64,000 nucleotides of DNA from Rhodocyclaceae bacterium (GCA_019455325.1 JACFMQ010000005.1:207017-271016); one strand, 5' to 3'; counted from the first letter of the stretch, positions 47,329 to 56,046 are shown. Numbers and translations: made by a program. Notes: a model not told the origin generated them from the sequence alone.

Positions 47329-47331
47329 TCC

Positions 47332-48309
47332 ATGCCCTCCCACCGCCGCGCCGTCCTCGTCCTCGCCCTGCTCGTCCTGCTCGGCGCGGCGAGCTTCGCG
47401 GCGGCGCTGGCCATCGGCAGCCTGTCGGTGCCGCTCGCCGACGTCGTCGGCGCGCTCCTCGGCGAGCCGGTCGAGCACGCGGCCATCGTGCGCGAGCTGC
47501 GCCTGCCGCGCGCGCTCGCCGGCTTCGCCTGCGGCGGCCTGCTGGCGCTGGCCGGCGCGCTGATGCAGGTGCTGCTCCGGAATCCGCTGGCCGACCCCTA
47601 CGTGCTCGGCATCTCCGGCGGCGCCGGCGTCGGCGCCATGTTCGCCATCCTGCTCGGCTTCGCCGCCGCCGGCATCAACGGGCTGGCCTTCCTCGGCGCG
47701 CTCGCCGCCATGTTCGTCGTTTTCGGCCTGGCGCACGGCGACGGCGCGTGGACGCAGACGCGGCTGCTGCTCACCGGCGTCATCGTCGCCGCCGGCTGCG
47801 GCGCGCTGGTCGCGCTGATGCTGTCGATTGCGCCCGAGCACAAGCTGCGCGGCATGCTCTTCTGGCTGATGGGCGACCTGTCGCAGACCGGCGCGCCGTG
47901 GGCGGCGCTGGCCGTGCTCGCCGCCGGTTTCGCCGTATCGCTGCCGTTCGCGCGCGAGCTGAATCTGCTCGCCCGCGGGCAGGATACGGCGCAGTCGCTC
48001 GGCGTCGACGTCAAGCGCCTGCGATACGCCGTCTATGGCATCGCCTCGCTGGTCACGGCGGTGGCCGTCACCAGCGCCGGCTCGATCGGCTTCGTCGGGC
48101 TGGTCGTGCCGCACCTGGTGCGGCTGGCCATCGGCAACGACCAGCGCCTGCTGCTGCCGGCCGCGGTGCTCGCCGGCGGCGCGCTGCTCACCTTCGCCGA
48201 CACGCTGGCGCGCACCGTCGTCGCGCCGCAGCAACTGCCGGTCGGCGTGCTCACCGCGCTGATCGGCGTACCGGTGTTCCTCTTCCTGCTGGCGAGGCAT
48301 CGGCAATGA
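47332..48309 (+). CDS. btuC: corrinoid ABC transporter permease BtuC (FecCD family)
   Basis: A 325-residue FecCD-family permease with about ten hydrophobic segments. Blocks LRLPRALAGFACGGLLALAG, LLRNPLADPYVLGISGGAGV and SIGFVGLVVPHLVRL are conserved. It imports corrinoids across the inner membrane with the downstream ATPase. It is 3 bases after the second receptor gene. It is followed by a 139-base gap with a long inverted repeat. Confidence 0.9.
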   Translation: MPSHRRAVLVLALLVLLGAASFAAALAIGSLSVPLADVVGALLGEPVEHAAIVRELRLPRALAGFACGGLLALAGALMQVLLRNPLADPYVLGISGGAGVGAMFAILLGFAAAGINGLAFLGALAAMFVVFGLAHGDGAWTQTRLLLTGVIVAAGCGALVALMLSIAPEHKLRGMLFWLMGDLSQTGAPWAALAVLAAGFAVSLPFARELNLLARGQDTAQSLGVDVKRLRYAVYGIASLVTAVAVTSAGSIGFVGLVVPHLVRLAIGNDQRLLLPAAVLAGGALLTFADTLARTVVAPQQLPVGVLTALIGVPVFLFLLARHRQ

Positions 48310-48328
48310 GTTTGAGAGACGAGAACGT

Positions 48329-48415
48329 CCACCGCAGAGGCGCAGAGGCGCAGAGATTCGCAGAGAAAACCGGAATTTCTCTGCGTTTCCTCTGCGCCTC
48401 TGCGCCTCTGCGGTG
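48329..48415. repeat. long inverted repeat between btuC and btuD
   Basis: The left arm (from 48329, ccaccgcagaggcgcagagg onward, about 40 bases) is complementary, with only a few mismatches, to the right arm ending at 48415. Each arm holds internal direct repeats of gcagaggc. The transcript would fold into a very stable hairpin in the middle of the riboswitch-controlled operon. This looks like a dispersed MITE-like or palindromic repeat unit rather than a designed terminator; no T-run follows. Confidence 0.85.
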
Positions 48416-48448
48416 GGTGTCGTCGTTTTCATTTACCAAGGTGGCCGC

Positions 48449-49219
48449 ATGAGTGCGCTGATCGAAGCCCGCGGCCTCGCCGTCAGCGTCGGCGGCCACG
48501 TCGTCTGCCGCGATCTCGGCTTCGCGCTCGCCGCCGGCGAGCGGCTGGCCATCCTCGGCCGCAACGGCGCCGGCAAGTCGACGCTGCTCTCGGTGCTTGC
48601 CGGCCTGCGGCCGGCGGACGCCGGCGAGGTGCGCCTCGGCGGCGAGACCTACGCTGCGCTCGGCCCGCGCGCCGCGGCGCAGCGCCGCGGCTGGCTGCCG
48701 CAGCGGCACGGCGACGCCTTCGCCTCGTCCGTGCTGGAGACGGCGCTGACCGGCCGCCACCCGCACCTCGGCCGCTGGGACTGGGAATCGAAGCGGGACG
48801 CCGAGATCGCGCGCACGGCCATCGCCGCCGTCGGCCTCGCCGGCATGGAGCAGCGCGACGTGCAGACGCTGTCCGGCGGCGAGCGCCAGCGCCTGGCCAT
48901 CGCCACGCTGCTGACGCAGGCGCCGCCGCTCTACCTGCTCGACGAACCGCTCGCCCACCTCGACCTCAACCACCAGATCGCCGTGCTCGACCTGTTCGCC
49001 GCCGCGGCGCGCGACCGCTGCGCCGGCGTCGTCATGGTCCTGCACGAGCCCGGCCTCGCCGACCGCTACTGCGACCGCGCGCTGCTCGTCTACGGCGACG
49101 GCCGCTGCGAGCTGGGCGCCTGCCGCGAACTGCTCACCGCCGACCGCCTCGCCGAACTCTACGGCCATCCGCTGAAGGAAGTCGAAAGCGACGGCCGCCG
49201 CTGGTTCATCCCCGCCTGA
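48449..49219 (+). CDS. btuD: corrinoid ABC transporter ATPase BtuD
   Basis: A 256-residue ABC ATPase of the FepC/BtuD type. Walker A is GRNGAGKST, the signature TLSGGERQRLAIA and Walker B LYLLDEPLAHLD. The start at 48449 follows a weak AAGGTGG site. It pairs with BtuC. The cobalamin-binding protein BtuF that normally completes the system is not in the window. Confidence 0.9.
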   Translation: MSALIEARGLAVSVGGHVVCRDLGFALAAGERLAILGRNGAGKSTLLSVLAGLRPADAGEVRLGGETYAALGPRAAAQRRGWLPQRHGDAFASSVLETALTGRHPHLGRWDWESKRDAEIARTAIAAVGLAGMEQRDVQTLSGGERQRLAIATLLTQAPPLYLLDEPLAHLDLNHQIAVLDLFAAAARDRCAGVVMVLHEPGLADRYCDRALLVYGDGRCELGACRELLTADRLAELYGHPLKEVESDGRRWFIPA

Positions 49220-49241
49220 AAACGCCCGCGAAGGAATCCGC

Positions 49242-49853
49242 ATGAACGAAGACAGCACGCGCGAGCAGCGCCACCACGACCGCATGCAGCGCAAGAAGGA
49301 GGTGATCGACGCCAAGATCGCCGCCGCGCAGGAGGAGCGCGGCGTCCTGCTGGTGAACACCGGCACCGGCAAGGGCAAGTCGTCGGCGGCCTTCGGCGTC
49401 GTCGCGCGCGCGCTCGGCCACGGCCACAAGGTCGCCGTCGTGCAGTTCGTGAAGAGCCGTTCGGACACCGGCGAGCAGGCCTTCTTCCGCCGCTTCCCGG
49501 AAGCGGTGCGCTGGCACGTCTGCGGCGAGGGCTTCACCTGGGAGACGCAGGACAGCGGCCGCGACGCGCAGGCCGCGCAGGCGGCGTGGCAGCTCGCGCG
49601 GGAATGCCTCGCCGACGACGCGGTGAACCTGGTCGTCCTCGACGAGCTGACCTACGCCTTCAAGTACGGCTGGCTCGACCTCGCCGAGGTGCTGGCGGCG
49701 ATCGCCGCGCGGCCGAGGATGCAGACGGTGATCGTCACCGGCCGCGCCGCGCCCGAGGCGCTGGTCGCGGCCGCCGACACCGTCACCGACATGGGCATGG
49801 TCAGGCACGCCTTCAAGGCCGGCGTGAAGGCGATGCCGGGCGTCGAGTACTGA
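49242..49853 (+). CDS. cobO: cob(I)yrinic acid a,c-diamide adenosyltransferase
   Basis: A 203-residue CobO/BtuR/CobA-type corrinoid adenosyltransferase. The P-loop for ATP is NTGTGKGKSSAAFG, followed by VVQFVKS, WHVCGEGFTWETQD and LVVLDELTYAFKYGW. It makes the adenosyl form of the corrinoid, the cofactor of methylmalonyl-CoA mutase. It lies 22 bases after btuD. Confidence 0.95.
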   Translation: MNEDSTREQRHHDRMQRKKEVIDAKIAAAQEERGVLLVNTGTGKGKSSAAFGVVARALGHGHKVAVVQFVKSRSDTGEQAFFRRFPEAVRWHVCGEGFTWETQDSGRDAQAAQAAWQLARECLADDAVNLVVLDELTYAFKYGWLDLAEVLAAIAARPRMQTVIVTGRAAPEALVAAADTVTDMGMVRHAFKAGVKAMPGVEY

Positions 49854-49902
49854 GCCGCGCGACCGGCGAACGGAAGCGGTGCCGGCTGGTAGACTGCGCC
49901 CC

Positions 49903-50412
49903 ATGAAAAGACCGTTCCTTTCGCTGCTGCTCTGCCTCGCCGCGCTGGCTTCGCCGGCGCAGGCGAAGACGCCGGGCGAGGTCGAGGTCGGCGGCACGCT
50001 GCGCGAGGCGCGCATGCAGGGGCTGACCGGGCCGGATCGTCCGCTCTCCGCGTTTCGCGGCAAGCCGCTGATCATCAACGTCTGGGCCAGTTGGTGCGGC
50101 CCGTGCCGCGCCGAGATGGCTTCGATCGACCGCCTCGCGCGCCGCTACGGCGGGCAGTTCAACGTGATCGGCATTTCCACCGACGACTACACGGCGCGCG
50201 CCGACGCCTTCCTCAAGCAGGCGAAGACCGCGTTCCCGCATTTCATCGACAACCGGCTGGCGCTGGAGAACATGCTCGGCGCCGACCGCATCCCGCTGAC
50301 GGTGCTGGTCGATGCCCAGGGCAAGGTGCTCGCCAAGTACTACGGCGCCAAGGAGTGGGACAGCCCGGAGGCGATCGCCGTGATCGGCAAGGTCTTCGGC
50401 TTCAGGCCGTAG
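49903..50412 (+). CDS. TlpA-like periplasmic thioredoxin
   Basis: A 169-residue thioredoxin-fold protein with a Sec signal peptide (cleavage near AQAKT) and the redox motif WCGPC in VWASWCGPCRAEM. Such proteins reduce disulfides of periplasmic clients, for example in cytochrome c maturation. Its placement between cobO and cobB (3 bases before cobB) is unusual; a role in keeping a corrinoid-uptake component reduced is conceivable but unproven. There are 49 bases between cobO and this gene, so an own promoter is possible. Confidence 0.88.
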   Translation: MKRPFLSLLLCLAALASPAQAKTPGEVEVGGTLREARMQGLTGPDRPLSAFRGKPLIINVWASWCGPCRAEMASIDRLARRYGGQFNVIGISTDDYTARADAFLKQAKTAFPHFIDNRLALENMLGADRIPLTVLVDAQGKVLAKYYGAKEWDSPEAIAVIGKVFGFRP

Positions 50413-50415
50413 ACG

Positions 50416-51702
50416 ATGCCGTCCTGCCCCGCCCTCGTCGTCGCCGCGCCCGCCTCCGGCCAGGGCAAGACCACCGTCGTCGCCGCGCTGGCGCGGCTGC
50501 ACGCGCGGCAGGGGCGAAAGGTGCGCGTCTTCAAGTGCGGTCCGGATTTCCTCGACCCGCAGATCCACGCGGTGGCGAGCGGCGCGCCGTGCCACAACGT
50601 CGACCTGTGGATGTGCGGCGAGGACGACGCGCGCTGGCGGCTGGCCGAGGCGGCGCGGGACGCCGACCTGATTCTCGTCGAAGGCGTCATGGGCCTGTTC
50701 GACGGCGACCCGTCGGCGGCCGAACTGGCGCAGCGGCTCGGCCTCCCGATCCTGACCGTGATCGACGGCGCGGCCATGGCCGCGAGCTTCGGCGCCATCG
50801 CCTACGGCCTCAAGCACTACCGGCCGGGCACGCCGCTGGCGGCGGCCTTCGCCAACCGCGTCGGCAGCGACTACCACGCCGGGCTGCTGAAAGAGAGCCT
50901 GCCCGCCGACATCCGCTGGATGGGCCATCTGCCGCGCGACGACGAAGCGGCGATGCCCGAGCGCCACCTCGGCCTGCTGCCGGCGGCCGAGATCGCCGAT
51001 CTGTCGGCGCGCCTCGACCGCATGGCCGACGCGCTGGCGAAGACCGACGCCGCCGCGCTGCCGCCGCCGGTCGAGTTCGCCGCCGCCGGACGCCCGGCGC
51101 TGCCGCCGCTGCTTGCCGGCCGGACCATCGCGGTGGCCCGCGACGCGGCCTTCTGCTTCCTCTATCCGGCGAACCTGGAATGCCTCGAAGCCATGGGCGC
51201 GCGGCTGCTCTTCTTCTCGCCGCTCGCCGATGCCGCGCTGCCTGCGTGCGACGCCCTCTGGCTGCCCGGCGGCTATCCCGAGCTGCACGGCGCGCGGCTC
51301 GCCGCCAACCGGCCGCTGTGGGACGCGCTCGCTGCGCACGTCGCCGCAGGCAAGCCGGCGCTCGCCGAATGCGGCGGCATGATGGCGCTGTTCGAGACGC
51401 TGGTCGACGTCGATGGCGGCGAACACCGCCTCGCCGGCCTGCTGCCCGGCCGCGTGTCGATGCAGAAGCGGCTCGCCGCGCTCGGCATGCAGGAAGTCGC
51501 GCTCGCCGGCGAGGCGCCGCTGCGCGGTCACACCTTCCACTACTCGCGGGCGGAATGCGCGCTCGCGCCGCACGCGCGGGCGACGAAGAAGCAGGGCGCC
51601 GGCGACGGCGAGCCGGTGTGGCGCGTCGAACGGCTCATCGCCAGCTACCTGCACCTCTACTTCCCGTCGGCGCCGGCCGCGGCCGCGCGCCTGTTTTCCT
51701 GA
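50416..51702 (+). CDS. cobB: cobyrinic acid a,c-diamide synthase
   Basis: A 428-residue CobB/CbiA glutamine amidotransferase. The N-terminal ATP-binding domain has APASGQGKTTVVAALARL and VFKCGPDFLDP, EGVMGLFDG. The C-terminal GATase domain has the nucleophile cysteine in LAECGGMMAL and PGGYPELH. It amidates the a and c side chains of cobyrinate or hydrogenobyrinate. With cobO this points to corrinoid salvage or a wider cobalamin pathway located elsewhere. Confidence 0.94.
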   Translation: MPSCPALVVAAPASGQGKTTVVAALARLHARQGRKVRVFKCGPDFLDPQIHAVASGAPCHNVDLWMCGEDDARWRLAEAARDADLILVEGVMGLFDGDPSAAELAQRLGLPILTVIDGAAMAASFGAIAYGLKHYRPGTPLAAAFANRVGSDYHAGLLKESLPADIRWMGHLPRDDEAAMPERHLGLLPAAEIADLSARLDRMADALAKTDAAALPPPVEFAAAGRPALPPLLAGRTIAVARDAAFCFLYPANLECLEAMGARLLFFSPLADAALPACDALWLPGGYPELHGARLAANRPLWDALAAHVAAGKPALAECGGMMALFETLVDVDGGEHRLAGLLPGRVSMQKRLAALGMQEVALAGEAPLRGHTFHYSRAECALAPHARATKKQGAGDGEPVWRVERLIASYLHLYFPSAPAAAARLFS

Positions 51703-51706
51703 GAGT

Positions 51707-52138
51707 TCAGCGGCGCGGCTCGGGCAGCGGCTCGCCGCGCGGCACGAAGCGCAGCGCCACGCCGTTGTTGCAGTAGCGCAGACCGGTCGGCGCCGGCCCG
51801 TCGGCGAAGACGTGCCCCTGGTGGCCGCCGCAGCGCGCGCAGTGGTATTCGGTGCGCGGCCGCGCCAGCTTGCGGTCGACGCGCGTGGCGACGGCGTCCG
51901 GCAGCGCGCGCCAGAAGCTCGGCCAGCCGGTGCCGCTGTCGTACTTCGCCGAACTCTCGAAGAGCGGCGTCAGGCAGGCGGCGCAGACGAAGGTGCCGTC
52001 GCGCTTCTCGGCGTTGAGCGGGCTGCTGCCGGGGTATTCGGTCGCTTCCGCGAAGAGCACGTCGCAGGCCTGCGGCGTCAGGCCGTCGGCCAGGTCCGCC
52101 GGCGGTGCGGCGGCGTCGTTGTCGGGGTCGTCTCGCAT
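51707..52138 (-). CDS. msrB: peptide-methionine (R)-S-oxide reductase
   Basis: A 143-residue MsrB. The zinc-binding CxxC pairs are CAACL and CARCG; GTGWPSFW and the catalytic-cysteine block RYCNNGVALRFVP are present, with NNGVAL where the family often has INSASL. It reduces methionine-R-sulfoxide in proteins. The start at 52138 (MRDDPDND) is the one that leaves a short, family-like N-terminus. It is convergent with cobB, 4 bases apart. Confidence 0.93.
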   Translation of the reverse strand: MRDDPDNDAAAPPADLADGLTPQACDVLFAEATEYPGSSPLNAEKRDGTFVCAACLTPLFESSAKYDSGTGWPSFWRALPDAVATRVDRKLARPRTEYHCARCGGHQGHVFADGPAPTGLRYCNNGVALRFVPRGEPLPEPRR

Positions 52139-52238
52139 GGCTGCTTCCTGAGATCGGTGGCGGGAGCGGCGGCAGCGGACGGATTCCGCCGCCGCCTTCG
52201 TTCTCGACCGCAACGGCCGGCGCGAGTTTCCGGGACGC

Positions 52239-53069
52239 CTAGGCGAAGCGCTCGCGCAGCTCCTCCAGGCCGAAGGTGGCCAGCAGCTCGGCCAGCCGCT
52301 CGGCCGGCTTCCTCGTCGGCAGTTGCCTGTCCACGGCGACGATCAGCTCGTTCTTCAGCGAGTGCTCCCAGCCGGTCAGCTCGGTCACCGTCACGTCGTA
52401 GCCGTGCGCCTGCAGGCGCAGGCAGCGCAGCACGTTGGTCAGGTGGCTGCCGAACTCGCGCGTGTGGATCGGATGCCGCCAGACCTCGCCGAGCGCGTCG
52501 GCGAGCGCCGTCGCCTTGTGCTTCCTGAGCGTCGCCGCCACCTCGGCCTGGCAGCAGGGCACGAGCACGACGTACTTCGCCTTCTTCGCCAGCGCGAAGC
52601 GGATCGCGTCGTCGGTGGCGGTGTTGCAGGCGTGCAGCGCGGTGACGACGTCGACGCGCTCCGGCAGCGCGGGCGAGACGACCGCATCGGCCGCCGACAG
52701 GTTGAGGAAGCGCATGCCGGCGAAGCCGAGGCGCTCGGCCAGCGCGTGCGAGCGCGCGACCAGCTCGTCGCGCGTCTCGATGCCCCAGACCGTCGATGCC
52801 GGCGCCCGCTCCTTGAAGAACAGGTCGTAGAGGATGAAGCCGAGGTAGGACTTGCCGGCGCCGTGGTCCACCAGATGCACGTCGGCGTGCGCCTGCCGCG
52901 CCTCGGCGAGCAGCGGCTCGATGAAGTTGAACAGGTGGTAGACCTGCTTCAGCTTGCGCCGGCTGTCCTGGTTCATCCGCCCGTCGCGGGTCAGGATGTG
53001 CAGTTCCTTGAGCAGTTCGACCGACTGGCCGGGGCGGATGTCGTGGGTTTTCTCCTGCTTCGCCTTCAT
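52239..53069 (-). CDS. SAM-dependent methyltransferase-like protein
   Basis: A 276-residue protein with a Rossmann-type SAM region VHLVDHGAGKSYLGFILYDLF, then WGIETRDELV and VVTALHACNTATDDAI. The HACNTATDDAI and VPCCQAE motifs match a family of class I methyltransferases (methyltransferase_32-like) whose substrate is unknown; related eukaryotic proteins act on RNA. The start at 53069 shares one base with the rhodanese stop, so the two are translationally coupled. Confidence 0.8.
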   Translation of the reverse strand: MKAKQEKTHDIRPGQSVELLKELHILTRDGRMNQDSRRKLKQVYHLFNFIEPLLAEARQAHADVHLVDHGAGKSYLGFILYDLFFKERAPASTVWGIETRDELVARSHALAERLGFAGMRFLNLSAADAVVSPALPERVDVVTALHACNTATDDAIRFALAKKAKYVVLVPCCQAEVAATLRKHKATALADALGEVWRHPIHTREFGSHLTNVLRCLRLQAHGYDVTVTELTGWEHSLKNELIVAVDRQLPTRKPAERLAELLATFGLEELRERFA

Positions 53070-53533
53070 CAGCAGCGCGCCCCCGCCGGGCACGCCGCCA
53101 GCGCCTCGGCCGCCGGCGCCAGCGGGCGCTTCTCGCCGATCCAGGCGCGGATGCCGTTCTTCACGTTGTACACCGTGGCGTAGCCGCCCTGCTCGGCGAG
53201 CAGCCGGCTGGCCGCCTTGGTCCGGTTGCCGCTGCGGCAGATGACGACCACCGGCTGCGCCGGCGGCGCCGCGCGCTTCACCTGCTCCAGCCAGGCCGGC
53301 GCGTCGGCGCGGCCCTGCTCGTCGAAGAGGGTGATCAGCCGGCTGCCGGGCACGACGCCGGTCTCCTTCCATTCCCTTTCGGTGCGGATGTCGATGACCG
53401 GCACGCCGGCCGCCGTCAGCCGCGCCAGCTCGCCGCTGTCGATGTCGACCACCCCGGCGTGCGCCGGCGGGGCAGGCAGGAACAGCGCCGCGGCGAAGGC
53501 GAATACAAATGAATAATGACGGAAGGAAATCAT
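53069..53533 (-). CDS. periplasmic rhodanese-like sulfurtransferase
   Basis: A 154-residue single-domain rhodanese with a signal peptide (cleavage near AHAGV). The active-site loop is CRSGNRT, with the catalytic cysteine in VVVICRSGNR, and the IDIRTEREW motif is present. It would transfer or bind sulfane sulfur in the periplasm. The start codon overlaps an in-frame ATG of the divergent J-like/protease gene. Confidence 0.87.
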   Translation of the reverse strand: MISFRHYSFVFAFAAALFLPAPPAHAGVVDIDSGELARLTAAGVPVIDIRTEREWKETGVVPGSRLITLFDEQGRADAPAWLEQVKRAAPPAQPVVVICRSGNRTKAASRLLAEQGGYATVYNVKNGIRAWIGEKRPLAPAAEALAACPAGARC

Positions 53534-53600
53534 GGCAAAATCTCGTGAGTCGACGAGGCACGATTTTAGACTGCGGAAGACCCGACGGAGTTTTCAACGC

Positions 53601-54719
53601 GTGAATCCCGAGAACACCCTTTACGCCGTGCTCGGCGTCGCGGCCGACGCCGGCGCGGCCGAGATCGAGGCCGCGCACGCCGCGCGGCTGCGTTCGCTGC
53701 AGGGCGACGCCGACGCGCTGTCGCTGCTGCGCGTGGCCTACGACACGCTGCGCGACCCGGCACAGCGCGCCGCCTACGACCGGCGGCTGGCGCGGCGGCA
53801 GGCGGACGCCGGCGTCGCCCTCGCCGGGGACGGGCCGCCGCGCGCGCGCCTGCGCAACTGGCTGCTGCTCGCCGCCGTCGTCGGCGGCAGCGCCTTCTTC
53901 CTCGCCGCCTCGCCGCCGAAGGTCGCGGCGCCGCCGGCGCCCGAAATCTCCCTCGCCGACGAACCGCAGGCGTTGCCGTCGCCCGCGCCCGTGGCGGCGG
54001 AAGAGGTGCCGCTCCCGGCGTCGGCCGAGCCGCAGAATGCGCCCACCGAGGCGTCGCCGGTTGCCGCCGCCGCCGTCTTGCAGCCGCCGCCGCGGCGCGG
54101 CAGCAAGAATCCCGGCTTCGACGCGCAGTACGTCGCCTGGTCGGTGTTCGCCATCCATCAGCGCAACAAGTCCGGCTCGGGCGTGCTCATCGCGCCGGAC
54201 CGCATCCTCACCAACTGCCACGTGCTGGCCGGCGCCGCCAGCAACGGCATGGTCGCCGTGCACGGCCTGACCGGACGCAGCGTCCGGGTCGAGAAGTACG
54301 CCCGCCTCGACGACGTGGACGCCTGCCTGCTGCTCGCGCCCGGCGCCGGCGGCGAGGCCGTCGAGTGGGGCAGTTCGGCCGCGCTGCGGCCGGGCGACAC
54401 CGTGCACGCCATGGGCCACCCGGGCGGCATCGCCGACGTCGCCTGGTCGGAAGGCCCTTTCCGCCAGCGCACCGAGCGCGGCGGCGAGACCTTCCTGCTG
54501 TCCGAGAACTACTGCCGCCCCGGCTCTTCCGGCGGCCCGCTGCTCGACGGCGAGGGCCGGCTGGTCGGCATCGTCACCGCCGTGCAGCGCATCCAGTCCG
54601 GCGGCGAAGCGCCGCGCTTCGGCGCCTGCATCTCGGTCACCGAGGCCGCGGCGCGCGCGCTGCTGGCCAAGCCGCTCTTCCCGATCGCGCTGGCGCCGGC
54701 GCAGTACCTGCCGCGCTAG
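53601..54719 (+). CDS. J-domain-like / membrane-anchored trypsin-like serine protease fusion
   Basis: A 372-residue protein (GTG start at 53601 with GGAG upstream; an in-frame ATG at 53532 with its own AAGGAAA would add 23 residues). Residues 1-62 form a J-domain-like region (TLYAVLGVAADAGAAEIEAA, YDTLRDPAQRAAYDRRL) but lack the HPD motif. A single membrane segment (about 85-103, WLLLAAVVGGSAFFLAAS) is followed by a Pro/Ala linker and a trypsin-like domain with His in LTNCHVL, Asp in DDVDACLL and Ser in GSSGGPL. The protease would be periplasmic and the J-like part cytoplasmic. The stop overlaps that of the convergent MFS gene in CTAG. Confidence 0.85.
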   Translation: MNPENTLYAVLGVAADAGAAEIEAAHAARLRSLQGDADALSLLRVAYDTLRDPAQRAAYDRRLARRQADAGVALAGDGPPRARLRNWLLLAAVVGGSAFFLAASPPKVAAPPAPEISLADEPQALPSPAPVAAEEVPLPASAEPQNAPTEASPVAAAAVLQPPPRRGSKNPGFDAQYVAWSVFAIHQRNKSGSGVLIAPDRILTNCHVLAGAASNGMVAVHGLTGRSVRVEKYARLDDVDACLLLAPGAGGEAVEWGSSAALRPGDTVHAMGHPGGIADVAWSEGPFRQRTERGGETFLLSENYCRPGSSGGPLLDGEGRLVGIVTAVQRIQSGGEAPRFGACISVTEAAARALLAKPLFPIALAPAQYLPR

Positions 54720-55939
54720 CCGCCGCGCTGCAGCCGCCAGGTCGCCCACGGTCCGACGACGGCGACCACGCCGAGCAGCGTCCACGCCCAGCCCCAGGCC
54801 GCCGGCCCGCCGCCGCCGGCGTCGAGCACGCGGCCGAACAGCCACGGCGCCAGCACACCCATGCCGAAGCCGAGGATCGAGCGCGCCGAATAGGCGGTGG
54901 CCAGGTGTTCGGCCGGAATGCGCTCGGAGAGGCTCGCCGAGTGGATCGCCGAGTCGCCGATGGCGGCGAGGTTGAAGAGCACGGCCAGCGCCACCAGCAG
55001 CCACAGCGGCAGCGTCATCGCCCAGCCGAAGACGAGCGCGCAGGCGATGCTGGCGAGCGACATGACCAGGATCACCTGCGTCCGCCCCCGGCGGTCCGAC
55101 CAGTGACCGCCGAACAGGCTGCCGACGGTGCTGACGAGGTGCGTCAGCGCCGCCAGCCCGGCGCCGGCGAAGACCAGCGCGCCGCCGTCGCCGGCGTGCT
55201 GCGCCGCCGCCGCGCTGAGGAAGGCCGGCAGCCAGGCCCACAGGCCGAGCAGTTCCCAGGCGTGGAAGGTATAGCCGAGGATGACGTAGCGCGCCGCCCG
55301 GTGCCGCCACAGCCAGGCGATCGAGGCGAGCGAGATCAGCGGCCCGCGCGCGGCAACGATCACGTTCGGCGTGCGGCGCAGCGTGGCGATCGCCAGCGCC
55401 TGCCCGAGCAGCGTGCCGGCGGCGGCGAGCAGGAAGCCGGCGGCGCCGCCGCCGCGTTCGGCGAGGAGGCCGGCGCCGACCAGGCCGACGGCATAGCCGA
55501 GCGAGGCGGCGGCGATGTAGGCGCCCATCGCCCGGCCGCGCGCCGCCGGCGGCACGCGCTCGGCGATCAGCGTCAGGCCGGGCACGTAGGAGCCGCCGGC
55601 GAACAGCCCGGCCAGCCCGTAGAGGACGAGCGCGCTGGCGTAGTCGACGGCGCCGAGCGCGAACACCAGGCTGCTGGCGCAGGCCGCCCAGCCCATGCCG
55701 AGGAAGGTGCGGCGGGCGCCGTAGCGGCCGGCGAAGAGGCTGGCCGCGACCAGCGAGACGATGTAGCCGGCGTACCAGGCCGACTGCACCGACCCCGCCT
55801 GGCTCGCCGACATGCCCCAGGCCGGCCGCAGCAGCGGGATCAGCGCCGCGTAGACGGTGTTGATCAGCGAGAAGCCGAGGCGCGCGAGGCACAGGCCGAG
55901 CAGCCAGCGGCCGGCGTCCGGGTCGGAGGTGGGGTGCAT
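54716..55939 (-). CDS. MFS transporter
   Basis: A 407-residue major facilitator protein with about 12 hydrophobic segments. Family cues are GRYGARRTFLGMG (the loop 2-3 motif), GAGLLAERGGGAAG, and HWSDRRGRTQVILVM after helix 6. Substrate unknown. It is divergent from a LysR regulator that may control it, with an inverted repeat in the shared promoter. The start at 55939 (MHPTSDPDAGRWLLG) precedes the first helix by about 10 residues. Confidence 0.87.
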   Translation of the reverse strand: MHPTSDPDAGRWLLGLCLARLGFSLINTVYAALIPLLRPAWGMSASQAGSVQSAWYAGYIVSLVAASLFAGRYGARRTFLGMGWAACASSLVFALGAVDYASALVLYGLAGLFAGGSYVPGLTLIAERVPPAARGRAMGAYIAAASLGYAVGLVGAGLLAERGGGAAGFLLAAAGTLLGQALAIATLRRTPNVIVAARGPLISLASIAWLWRHRAARYVILGYTFHAWELLGLWAWLPAFLSAAAAQHAGDGGALVFAGAGLAALTHLVSTVGSLFGGHWSDRRGRTQVILVMSLASIACALVFGWAMTLPLWLLVALAVLFNLAAIGDSAIHSASLSERIPAEHLATAYSARSILGFGMGVLAPWLFGRVLDAGGGGPAAWGWAWTLLGVVAVVGPWATWRLQRGG

Positions 55940-55994
55940 GACGGTCAATCGTTCTGATTCGGTCCGATGATCATGACGTAACGGAATACTGGCG

Positions 55995-56026
55995 CTCAAG
56001 CGAAAAAATGTGCGCTTTCGGTTGAG
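55995..56026. promoter_or_regulatory. imperfect inverted repeat in the MFS/LysR divergent promoter
   Basis: CTCAAGCGAAA (55995-56005) and TTTCGGTTGAG (56016-56026) match as inverted arms at 9 of 11 positions across 10 bases. It is 21-52 bases before the LysR start, where autoregulatory LysR sites usually lie. Confidence 0.45.
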
Positions 56027-56046
56027 TTATCTACAATCGAAAGATC

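Noticed and set aside
43072-48432. A very long open frame (over 1700 codons) on the minus strand opposite the TonB receptor and btuC genes
   Set aside because: It mirrors the high-GC codon pattern of the real genes, has low-complexity Arg/Ala/Glu/Gly composition with no known domain, and crosses a clear riboswitch and two intact receptors.
53070-55892. Minus-strand extension of the methyltransferase frame through the rhodanese and the J-like/protease gene
   Set aside because: The methyltransferase fold starts at 53069; the upstream part is antisense or out-of-frame sequence of other supported genes.
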